This document shows positions 1 through 4,893 of a stretch of DNA of 5,634 nt, in pieces. Position 1 is the stretch's first letter. Every line of letters begins with the position of its first letter. The DNA is taken from the NCBI GenBank assembly GCA_002291495.1, contig DBAE01000245.1, forward strand, positions 20,777 through 26,410. Reading direction: 5' to 3'. The notes below the pieces were generated by a model. The model was not told where the DNA came from, did not search any database, and was given only the letters and a program-made list of their open reading frames with translations. The DNA is from Bacteriovoracaceae bacterium UBA1018 (lineage in GTDB: Bacteria; Bdellovibrionota; UBA1018). A program made the position numbers and the translations under genes.

Positions 1-460
1 GTATATTTGGGTTAGAGGGATTTTCAAATTGTCTCGGCATGAAAGTCTGCGGGCTTTTTTCACTGAGCTCCATTGCTTTAGCAATTGCGCCCTTCATACC
101 TAGGGGTCCAGGAGTTAAAATGAGCTTGGCTCCAAGCAAAAGAAGCAGCGTCTTTCGTTCTTGAGATACGGTCTCCGGCATGACCAGAGTAATCGGGTAG
201 CCTTTGGCTGCAGCGACAAATGCTAAAGCAATACCTGTATTGCCGCTGGTAGGCTCGAGGATGGACATCCCAGATTTGAGGCGTCCGTCTTTTTCAGCAT
301 CTTCGATCATTTTCGATCCGATGCGATCTTTGACTGAACCCAGCGGATTAAAAAATTCGAGTTTCAGAACTAGGTCGCCCGGAAGATCTCTTCCAATGCG
401 CTGCAGTCGGATTAACGGTGTTCGACCGATGGTCTGAGTGATGTTGTCATAAATTTTCAT
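1..460 (-). CDS. cysK: Cysteine synthase A (O-acetylserine sulfhydrylase), N-terminal part; 3' end beyond window
   Basis: PLP-dependent enzyme that makes L-cysteine from O-acetylserine and sulfide in the cytoplasm. Reading minus from the ATG at 460-458, the frame stays open for 153 codons to the window edge, so roughly the first half of a protein of about 300 residues is present. The protein opens [19 protein letters not shown], the usual CysK start. NPLGSVKDR carries the PLP Schiff-base lysine, K44. EPTSGNTG (residues 69-76) holds the substrate and PLP-binding loop. MPETVSQER and [10 protein letters not shown] follow, and the last visible residues are [10 protein letters not shown]. The GMKGAI stretch favours CysK over CysM, but the halves of the family are not fully separable here. 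The ATG overlaps the cysE stop as ATGA, which indicates translational coupling in a cysE-cysK operon. A GGAG lies about 10 bases before the start, inside the cysE end. Confidence 0.95.
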   Translation of the reverse strand, partial: MKIYDNITQTIGRTPLIRLQRIGRDLPGDLVLKLEFFNPLGSVKDRIGSKMIEDAEKDGRLKSGMSILEPTSGNTGIALAFVAAAKGYPITLVMPETVSQERKTLLLLLGAKLILTPGPLGMKGAIAKAMELSEKSPQTFMPRQFENPSNPNI

Positions 461-1011
461 GGTTTTTTTGCTCCAATCTCTTCGTGCTTGAGCTCGTGTC
501 CTGGAGCAATTCCTTGAGGCAATATCCGAGCCGGGATACCGATTGCAGTCGACCTTTCTGGAACGTCAGATACGACGACCGAGTTAGCACCGATCCGGGA
601 GTAGTCTCCGATATGGATATTTCCTAAAACTTTTGCGCCTGACCCGATGACGACGTGATTGCCCACAGTAGGATGCCGTTTTACTCTCTTGAGATCCGTC
701 CCGCCTAGAGTAACACCATGATAGATAATCACGTGATCACCGATGATTGCTGTTTCGCCGATGACTACACCCATTCCATGATCGATGACGAGATTGCTTC
801 CGATGGTTGCGCCTGGGTGGATATCGATCCCAGTCAGGAATCGAGAAAACTCTGAGATCATACGCGGGATAAACGGAATCTTTCTCTTGTAAAAAAAGTG
901 GGCGAGTCTATGAAAAGCGAGTGCCTTAATCCCAGGATAGAGAAATAAAACTTCAAGCGAGCTATCCGTGGCCGGGTCGTATTTTCTATAGGCTCTGAGG
1001 AGCTCTAGCAT
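457..1011 (-). CDS. cysE: Serine O-acetyltransferase, short form
   Basis: Transfers acetyl from acetyl-CoA to L-serine to make O-acetylserine, the substrate of the downstream cysK product. I start at the ATG at 1011 (184 aa, [12 protein letters not shown]). A TTG six bases further upstream is in frame, but AAAGGA (1025-1020) sits 8 bases before the ATG and only 2 before the TTG. The left-handed beta-helix begins at [10 protein letters not shown]. Catalytic features are D63 in IDIHP, H78 in IDHGMG, and H113 in RHP after the TLGGT turn. [18 protein letters not shown] and IGIPARI close the helix. It lacks most of the N-terminal helical domain of the 273-residue E. coli enzyme, as in the short bacterial forms. 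The C-terminus is HEEIGAKKP and does not end in the isoleucine that docks into CysK in the classical complex. The stop overlaps the cysK start by ATGA. Confidence 0.95.
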   Translation of the reverse strand: MLELLRAYRKYDPATDSSLEVLFLYPGIKALAFHRLAHFFYKRKIPFIPRMISEFSRFLTGIDIHPGATIGSNLVIDHGMGVVIGETAIIGDHVIIYHGVTLGGTDLKRVKRHPTVGNHVVIGSGAKVLGNIHIGDYSRIGANSVVVSDVPERSTAIGIPARILPQGIAPGHELKHEEIGAKKP

Positions 1012-1019
1012 GCGCAAGT

Positions 1020-1025
1020 TCCTTT
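1020..1025 (-). promoter_or_regulatory. Shine-Dalgarno site that sets the cysE start
   Basis: The minus strand reads AAAGGA, then 8 bases, then ATG at 1011-1009. This spacing is normal for that ATG and impossible for the in-frame TTG at 1017, so it decides the start. It is the clearest ribosome binding site in the window. Confidence 0.7.
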
Positions 1026-1033
1026 ATAGGGCC

Positions 1034-1062
1034 ACCTTAGCGAAAGTCGGCTTTCATGGCAA
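1034..1062 (-). promoter_or_regulatory. Candidate sigma70-type promoter of cysE-cysK
   Basis: The minus strand shows TTGCCA (1062-1057, 5 of 6 to TTGACA), a 17-base spacer, then TAAGGT (1039-1034, 3 of 6 to TATAAT). This would start transcription just before the AAAGGA ribosome site. The spacer contains the perfect short inverted repeat GAAAG-CCGA-CTTTC. A better -10 match, TATAAA at 1028-1023, overlaps the ribosome site and would leave it out of the message, so I do not prefer it. Prediction from pattern only. Confidence 0.35.
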
Positions 1063-1070
1063 AATTAAGT

Positions 1071-1099
1071 TTTAGATTCTGGGCCGACTCCCATAAGAT
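1071..1099 (+). promoter_or_regulatory. Candidate promoter of the RlmM-like gene, close to the start codon
   Basis: TTTAGA (1071-1076, 4 of 6 to TTGACA), a 17-base spacer, and TAAGAT (1094-1099, 4 of 6 to TATAAT) lie just before the ATG at 1108. Only 8 bases separate the hexamer from the ATG and no Shine-Dalgarno sequence is visible. If it is real, the transcript would be leaderless or nearly so. Confidence 0.3.
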
Positions 1100-1107
1100 G
1101 CCCCCAG

Positions 1108-2037
1108 ATGGGTCTTTCCGGTTATTTAGCAGCTGAAGGTTTTGTACACGAGCTCTTGCGTGAGATTCAGTACCGTTTTCCGACCATCGAGTTAGATAAA
1201 TTGGAACGCTATGGAGATCTGGTTTTGGTGCCCGGTTCTGAGCATAAGCTCTATTGGGCCCGAAACACATGGAGAAATGTCGAGCGGGTTCAGTTTCAGT
1301 CGATTTCCGAAGCCGCGAAAGCATTAAAATCTCGGGGCCTTCGCTGGGTAAATTATCCACAGTCGCACCATCGGCGTGCGAGCCTTATTTCAGAACAACT
1401 CAATACTGTAAAAGTGGCGCCACTGGTTTTTGGTCGAGATCCATTGCCTACGAAAAATCATGGCTCATGGCTTCTTACTTCTGAAATGGAGTTATTAGTA
1501 TCGTCGCAATCGGTCGCAAAGACCCCTCATGGGGATGTTCAATTTGAAGAAGATAAAACGTCCGCACCGTCTCGAGCCTACCTCAAGATGTGGGAGGCAC
1601 TGACTCGTTTAGGCATTTATCCAAAAAAAGAGGATCGTTGTATTGACTTAGGTAGTAGCCCAGGAGGATGGACGTGGGCGCTTGCTCGACTAGCAGGTGA
1701 AGTTTTTAGTGTGGATAAAGCACCTCTGGCTCCATCGGTAGCTCAAATGAAAAATGTTCGCTTTTTACAAGACAGCGCTTTTGAGCTCGATCTAAGTCAA
1801 CTCGGCCAACTCGATTGGATCTGCTCGGACGTCATCTGCGCTCCAGAACGACTCTTACAACTCGTAAAAAAATGGGAATCCTTTTTTCCAAAGGCTCATT
1901 TTATTTGCACGATTAAATTTAAAGGGGAGTGCGATTTTAAAGTGATCGACGACTTTTCGACCATTCCACATTCTCAAATTGTGCATCTGACCGCGAACAA
2001 ACATGAGCTGACCTGGATACGGTCTACACTCAGCTAG
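1108..2037 (+). CDS. RlmM-like SAM-dependent ribose 2'-O-methyltransferase (FtsJ fold)
   Basis: 309-residue protein resembling RlmM, which 2'-O-methylates C2498 of E. coli 23S rRNA. The N-terminal part (about 1-150) holds a divergent RNA-binding region. The C-terminal part is a Rossmann methyltransferase. SRAYLKMWEAL carries K160; CIDLGSSPGGWTWAL (178-192) is SAM motif I, matching the DLGACPGGWT of RlmM. SVDKAP (D203) follows beta-2, CSDVI carries D241, CTIKFKG carries K270 and KHELTW carries E300. K160-D241-K270-E300 is the FtsJ-family catalytic tetrad in the expected order, so the enzyme should be active. It is about 57 residues shorter than E. coli RlmM, mostly before the catalytic domain. 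The exact target base is inferred only. The ATG at 1098 is out of frame and soon stops, so 1108 is the start, although no Shine-Dalgarno sequence precedes it. The gene is divergent from cysE and convergent with the CheX gene. Confidence 0.85.
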   Translation: MGLSGYLAAEGFVHELLREIQYRFPTIELDKLERYGDLVLVPGSEHKLYWARNTWRNVERVQFQSISEAAKALKSRGLRWVNYPQSHHRRASLISEQLNTVKVAPLVFGRDPLPTKNHGSWLLTSEMELLVSSQSVAKTPHGDVQFEEDKTSAPSRAYLKMWEALTRLGIYPKKEDRCIDLGSSPGGWTWALARLAGEVFSVDKAPLAPSVAQMKNVRFLQDSAFELDLSQLGQLDWICSDVICAPERLLQLVKKWESFFPKAHFICTIKFKGECDFKVIDDFSTIPHSQIVHLTANKHELTWIRSTLS

Positions 2038-2039
2038 AG

Positions 2040-3035
2040 TTATGACATGGTCACTTCGACGTTAAAACGTCCCACGTCGCTGTAAAACGGAATTACGATG
2101 GTTGTCTTACCTGCTTGTGTATTAGAACGAATAGTATCGCCATAGATGAGTGTAGGTAAGGCCATTTGGATAGAGTGACCTTGCTGATCATTCAAAACCA
2201 CTTTTGCAGAACCTAGAATAATATTGAGTAACTCTGCAACGGCGTCTTCTAGCCCCGGTGGAAGTTCAGTAAATTCTTCACCTAACATTTTGGACACGAG
2301 TTTTAGGTAAACATCCTTTTTGAAACTCAAAGTGTAGGAGCCATTCAGAGATTCGCTTGTGATCCCAATAAAGCCAGCGATGTCGTACGAAACCGAGTCC
2401 GAGCTGGTTTTGGCCGAAGGGCTACCTGGAGACGCGTCGATGCCACACTGGACTTTTAGCGCGCCGATAGTTCCGTCCACGAAAGGCTTAAAGAATGCTG
2501 CTCTGTCGGCGTTAGTGAGTGTCCGAGATTTTGAGTCTTTAATTTTTTCTGAATCTTTCAGCGGATTGAGAGCAAATTCGAGAAAAAAGCGTCCCATTTT
2601 TGTCTTGATCGGAATGACTACCATCTTCTGCAGCTTAGACTCGGGGCTGATCATTTTTCCGCCGCGTAGGACATTGGGAATCGCCATTTGGATATTATGG
2701 CCTTGTTGGTTGAGCGCAAGTTTTGCGTCCCCGAAGATAATATTCATGAGTTCTGCTGCAGCATCTTCATTAGTTTTATCAATCTTGGTGACAGATTCAC
2801 CAAGCATTTGGGTCAAAAGTTCTAGATAGATTTCCTTTTGAAAGTAGATTCCAACTGAACCGCGTGCGGTCGCGCTGGTGATGCCAATCAAACCCGCAAT
2901 GTCGAAAGGTAGCGCTGGTTCGACTCCTTTTTCGTAAGCATCTTCTTGGGTCGCTTCAGTCTTACACATGACCTGAAGGGTTTTAATTGTCGACTCCGCG
3001 ACCTTATCGAAGATCTGTTGAATATTGATTGCCAT
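2040..3035 (-). CDS. Tandem CheX-domain protein (CheC/CheX/FliY-type phosphatase family)
   Basis: 331 residues from the ATG at 3035 (MAINIQQIFDKVAEST). An in-frame TTG at 3071 would add 12 residues unlike the family, so I reject it. Two similar CheX domains are present: about 1-157 and 176-331, joined by a Lys/Ser/Asp-rich linker. Each has a DIAGxIGIT strand (45-53 and 218-226). Each also has the phosphatase helix with the E-x-x-N pair: AELMNIIFG (E95, N98) and AELLNIILG (E268, N271). Each ends with GHxIQMAxP and a GRFxxE(V/F) strand. CheX proteins dephosphorylate CheY-P using this Glu and Asn, so both halves may be active. CheX normally works as a homodimer, and the fusion may form the pair within one chain. 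No signal peptide or membrane segment is visible. No cheY, cheA or flagellar gene lies in the window, so its partner is unknown; the domain also occurs outside chemotaxis. Its stop lies 2 bases from the convergent methyltransferase stop. Confidence 0.85.
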   Translation of the reverse strand: MAINIQQIFDKVAESTIKTLQVMCKTEATQEDAYEKGVEPALPFDIAGLIGITSATARGSVGIYFQKEIYLELLTQMLGESVTKIDKTNEDAAAELMNIIFGDAKLALNQQGHNIQMAIPNVLRGGKMISPESKLQKMVVIPIKTKMGRFFLEFALNPLKDSEKIKDSKSRTLTNADRAAFFKPFVDGTIGALKVQCGIDASPGSPSAKTSSDSVSYDIAGFIGITSESLNGSYTLSFKKDVYLKLVSKMLGEEFTELPPGLEDAVAELLNIILGSAKVVLNDQQGHSIQMALPTLIYGDTIRSNTQAGKTTIVIPFYSDVGRFNVEVTMS

Positions 3036-3041
3036 ACAAAA

Positions 3042-3047
3042 ATAGTA
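3042..3047 (-). promoter_or_regulatory. Candidate -10 hexamer next to the CheX start codon
   Basis: TACTAT (minus, 3047-3042, 4 of 6 to TATAAT) is followed by 6 bases (TTTTGT) and then ATG. A poor -35, TTGCGC at 3071-3066, sits 18 bases upstream. No Shine-Dalgarno sequence lies between. The arrangement suggests a leaderless message, but each element alone is weak. Confidence 0.25.
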
Positions 3048-3094
3048 ACAGGAAAGTTCGCGGCCGCGCAAAGCAAAGTGGCTTCACTATGTCA

Positions 3095-3109
3095 TGACTC
3101 ATTGAGTCA
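3095..3109. promoter_or_regulatory. Perfect 15-bp palindrome in a divergent promoter region, candidate operator
   Basis: TGACTCA, a central T, then TGAGTCA: two 7-bp arms with perfect dyad symmetry. It lies between the divergent CheX gene (start 3035) and lipoprotein gene (start 3195). It overlaps GTCATGAC (3091-3098), which is itself palindromic. The right arm also overlaps a possible -35 element (TTGAGT, 3102-3107) for the lipoprotein gene. The size and symmetry fit a dimeric regulator's binding site. There is no T-run, so it is not a terminator. The regulator is unknown. Confidence 0.4.
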
Positions 3110-3131
3110 ATGGTGGTGTCAACATTACATT
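3102..3131 (+). promoter_or_regulatory. Weak candidate promoter of the lipoprotein gene
   Basis: TTGAGT (3102-3107, 4 of 6 to the -35 consensus) and TACATT (3126-3131, 4 of 6 to TATAAT) are 18 bases apart. Several other AT-rich hexamers between 3125 and 3160 could serve as the -10, so the exact position is uncertain. It would give a leader of about 55 bases. The -35 falls inside the palindrome at 3095-3109, so a protein bound there would block it. Confidence 0.25.
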
Positions 3132-3167
3132 ATTAATCAATAAATAAAGTTTAAGATTATTCAGGGG

Positions 3168-3191
3168 ATCACCGACGAGTGGTTGGGTGAT
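3168..3191 (+). promoter_or_regulatory. Possible hairpin over the lipoprotein ribosome binding site
   Basis: ATCACC (3168-3173) and GGTGAT (3186-3191) are perfectly complementary across a 12-base loop. The right arm overlaps GGGTGA (3185-3190), the only purine-rich ribosome-site candidate before the ATG at 3195. In RNA this stem could limit translation starts. It is short and may be chance. Confidence 0.25.
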
Positions 3192-3194
3192 ACT

Positions 3195-3953
3195 ATGCAC
3201 ACAAAATTGAAGAATGCTCGAAAAACAGTTCATGCGGCTCTGATCCTTACGGCGACAGCCTTGGTCAGTTCATGCTCATCTCAGTCGAGAATAGATACGG
3301 ACCTTCCGACGGATGATCCGGCACTAGCGCCAGATGCCACAGCTAGCACTGACGAAGTACCGGCTGACGCAGACGTAGCGCCTTCTGATACATCGGCTGA
3401 AACGGCCTCTACTGAGTCCAGTTCCACCGAATCCAGCTCTACTGAATCGGGATCAACTGAAACCGCTTCCGCTGAGATCCCGCCTTCCACAATGCCTGGC
3501 GATAAAGGAGATACGACAACTGGTGCAGTTGCTGCGACCACTCCTTCGATTTCGGATGAAAGCTCGTCCAGCGAGACAAAAAGTTCAAAACCAAGAAAGA
3601 TTGCAAACGAGTCTAAGCCTCGTAAAAAAGCACGTAAGGCTAAGAGTGAGGCAGTGACTGATGAAATGGCACCACCGATGGCAGCTGCACCAGCAGAAGT
3701 CCCGTCGATGGACTCTGCTGCGGCTCCTGTAGGAAATCAAATGGCAGCTTCAGCTGCAGACGGCTCACAACCTACAACTACTGAACCACAAATGGCAGCA
3801 GTTCAAGAGGCGACACCTGCCCCAGTTCAAACTGCAGCCCCAGTGGTCGAGTACAATACCCCAGCTCCTCAGGCCGCAAGTAGTGAGATGGATGCAGATC
3901 AACCTAAACCGTTCTACAAAACAACTTGGTTTATGCTTGTCGCCGGACTTTGA
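3195..3953 (+). CDS. Ser/Thr/Ala/Pro-rich lipoprotein with C-terminal membrane segment interrupted by TGA
   Basis: No known family recognised. I start at the ATG at 3195; a TTG at 3183 would only add four residues. Residues 1-27 form a lipoprotein signal: basic MHTKLKNARK, hydrophobic AALILTATALVSS, and lipidation cysteine C27 in LVSSC. The +2 residue is Ser, which by the E. coli rule favours the outer membrane. The rest is low complexity and probably disordered: an acidic Asp/Ala part, five-residue STESS-type repeats (67-96), a basic Lys/Arg patch (about 129-150, with KPRK twice), then an Ala/Pro/Gln stretch. The end, YKTTWFMLVAGL, is the first third of a membrane helix and is then cut by TGA at 3951-3953. 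In the same frame the sequence continues as VVGVVVGMARGRRNFD to TAA at 4002-4004, completing a helix with a positive tail. So this is a truncated allele, a sequencing error, or a read-through gene. With C27 and the helix both present, it would be anchored at both ends. Confidence 0.75.
   Translation: MHTKLKNARKTVHAALILTATALVSSCSSQSRIDTDLPTDDPALAPDATASTDEVPADADVAPSDTSAETASTESSSTESSSTESGSTETASAEIPPSTMPGDKGDTTTGAVAATTPSISDESSSSETKSSKPRKIANESKPRKKARKAKSEAVTDEMAPPMAAAPAEVPSMDSAAAPVGNQMAASAADGSQPTTTEPQMAAVQEATPAPVQTAAPVVEYNTPAPQAASSEMDADQPKPFYKTTWFMLVAGL
3393..3482 (+). repeat. Six degenerate 15-bp coding repeats (STESS type)
   Basis: Inside the lipoprotein gene, six consecutive five-codon units encode SAETA, STESS, STESS, STESG, STETA and SAEIP (residues 67-96). 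The glutamate at position three is invariant. Synonymous codons differ between units (for example TCT ACT GAG versus TCC ACC GAA). This argues for an old expansion kept by selection on the protein rather than a recent slip. Confidence 0.7.
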
Positions 3954-4004
3954 GTAGTGGGCGTGGTGGTCGGAATGGCACGCGGTCGAAGGAATTTTGA
4001 CTAA
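3951..4004 (+). other. In-frame continuation of the lipoprotein past TGA (lost or read-through C-terminus)
   Basis: TGA at 3951-3953 is followed in frame by 16 codons, VVGVVVGMARGRRNFD, and TAA at 4002-4004. Together with WFMLVAGL before the stop this makes a membrane helix of about 18 residues, with a G-x-x-x-G pair (residues 256 and 260) and an RGRR tail that fits a cytoplasmic anchor. A TGG in place of TGA would give one continuous protein of 269 residues. The extended frame ends within 3 bases of the convergent neighbour's stop, so it fills space that is otherwise unexplained. The +1 frame stops at once and the -1 frame gives a Gly/Arg-rich, non-membrane tail, so a frameshift explains it less well. 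Confidence 0.65.
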
Positions 4005-4447
4005 GCGACTCGTTTAGGTTTGTGCACCAAAAGATTTTCAAACTCTTCTAAAGTCTTGCGCACTTGATTGATTGCTTGGGTGATCTGTTCAGGTTTGCAA
4101 TCTTTCTCTTCGCTGAGATTAATCGCATGCGAGCTTTCTTCGATGATTCGCATGAGCATTTCCATTCGATCATTGCTGACTTCAGTGGTGCGTTTCTTGA
4201 CCGGTTCAAAATCGTGTACAATGATTTCGGTTTTTCCGCCGTGGCTATGGATCGCTTTTACTTCCTCTAACGACTGATAAAAGCAAAGACTACTTTTATT
4301 CGAGATCCAACGCAGAGCACACCAACCATTGGTAAACTGTACGCCTTCGACCACAGGGCCTGTGCCGCTCACCCCGGTCTCGTCATTATTGCGATAAAAA
4401 TGGAAAAGTTTCATAGCTAGAATCGCTGTATGCATTTTCAACGCCAT
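4001..4447 (-). CDS. Uncharacterised small protein with SGTG/HGHGGKT-type N-terminal domain
   Basis: 148 residues, no assigned function. The N-terminal half (about 12-80) resembles a small uncharacterised domain that I recall from many bacterial and phage hypothetical proteins. It has FHFYRNNDETGVSGTG, then VVEGVQFTNGWCALRW, a FYQSLEEVKAIH strand-helix, and HSHGGKTEIIVHDF. The conserved-looking His/Gly cluster (H67, H69, G70, G71, K72) is its most distinctive part. The C-terminal half (88-143) is charged and probably helical, ending KPKRVA. No signal peptide or membrane segment is convincing. The ATG at 4447 is the longest start. The ATG at 4414 (MKLFHFYR) matches where such domains begin and may be the true one; neither has a clear ribosome site. 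It is divergent from the DUF2288 gene by 49 bases and convergent with the lipoprotein gene. Confidence 0.7.
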   Translation of the reverse strand: MALKMHTAILAMKLFHFYRNNDETGVSGTGPVVEGVQFTNGWCALRWISNKSSLCFYQSLEEVKAIHSHGGKTEIIVHDFEPVKKRTTEVSNDRMEMLMRIIEESSHAINLSEEKDCKPEQITQAINQVRKTLEEFENLLVHKPKRVA

Positions 4448-4484
4448 GCGCTTTTTGGGCTAGTCTCAGTATGGGTCAAAAGGT

Positions 4485-4490
4485 TATATT
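4485..4490 (+). promoter_or_regulatory. Candidate -10 hexamer directly before the DUF2288 gene
   Basis: TATATT (5 of 6 to TATAAT) is followed by six bases, GCAGAC, and then the ATG at 4497. A normal -10 to start distance would place the transcript start at the A of the ATG. There is no Shine-Dalgarno sequence. The matching -35 region around 4461-4468 is weak. A leaderless message is inferred. Confidence 0.4.
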
Positions 4491-4496
4491 GCAGAC

Positions 4497-4826
4497 ATGA
4501 GTCAAGAGCGTCCGGCAATATATGAAGTGCTTAGTCAATCTCTGGATGAGGCGGAGTGGGCCTGGTTGAAAATGCATGCAGAACGAGATGGCCTGATTGT
4601 CGTTTCGCAAGATTTAGATTTGCTCAATGTCGGAGTAAAACTCGCAGAAGACAATAAGTCTGATATTCAAAAATGGATACAAGAGCACAAAATCACTAAA
4701 CCGACTCAAGAGCAGTTAGCTACGTGGAACGAGAAGCCTACGAAGCGCTTTTTGTCCTTAGTGGTTCAGCCATTTGTGTTGATTCAGGAAGTAGTGATTG
4801 CTCCAGGAACGCAGACGGTTCATTAA
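4497..4826 (+). CDS. DUF2288 family protein
   Basis: 109 residues with the pattern I recall for DUF2288, a family of small cytoplasmic proteins without known function. An N-terminal helix (DEAEWAWLKMHAERDG) is followed by LIVVSQDLDLLNVGVKLAEDNKSDIQKW, split here as LIVVSQDLDLLNVG (33-46) and VKLAEDNKSDIQKW (47-60). Then come EQLATWNEKPT and the closing strand LSLVVQPFVLIQE (86-98). Length is normal for the family. No catalytic site is evident, no signal peptide and no membrane helix. The ATG at 4497 is the first in frame and sits just after a -10-like hexamer. It is divergent from the uncharacterised 148-residue gene and convergent with the TylF-like gene. The family assignment is from memory of its motifs. 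Confidence 0.8.
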   Translation: MSQERPAIYEVLSQSLDEAEWAWLKMHAERDGLIVVSQDLDLLNVGVKLAEDNKSDIQKWIQEHKITKPTQEQLATWNEKPTKRFLSLVVQPFVLIQEVVIAPGTQTVH

Positions 4827-4854
4827 TTGTAACTTTTAAATTGTTACTTTTAAA
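4827..4854 (+). repeat. 14-bp tandem direct repeat after the DUF2288 stop
   Basis: TTGTAACTTTTAAA is followed at once by TTGTTACTTTTAAA, two copies with one difference, starting at the first base after the TAA. The difference makes GTAAC and GTTAC complementary, so a weak 5-bp stem with a 9-base loop is possible, followed by TTTT. It might act as a poor terminator between the two convergent genes, but the stem is short and AT-rich. Confidence 0.55.
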
Positions 4855-4893
4855 GAAAAGCGAACAGCTGGTACATGCGGTATTGAGAGTGCT

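Noticed and set aside
1012..1017. TTG start for cysE, two codons upstream of the ATG
   Set aside because: AAAGGA is only 2 bases from the TTG but 8 bases from the ATG at 1011.
2058..2071. Dyad GACGTTAAAACGTC near the convergent ends of the methyltransferase and CheX genes as a terminator
   Set aside because: It lies within CheX codons, has a 2-base loop in its full form and no T-run on either strand; treated as chance.
3036..3071. TTG start adding MRGRELSCYYFC to the CheX protein
   Set aside because: The added residues do not resemble the family, and MAINIQQIF is a natural CheX-type start.
3281..3541. Open frame antisense to the lipoprotein repeat region
   Set aside because: Its Val/Ser/Asp repeats mirror the STESS codons; it is a shadow of the real gene.
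3951..4004. prfB-like programmed +1 frameshift at CTT-TGA
   Set aside because: The +1 frame gives one Glu codon then TAG, and there is no strong upstream Shine-Dalgarno-like stimulator.
4451..4479. TTGACC on the minus strand as a -35 for the 148-residue gene
   Set aside because: No acceptable -10 lies 16-18 bases downstream; the region there is only AAAAAG.
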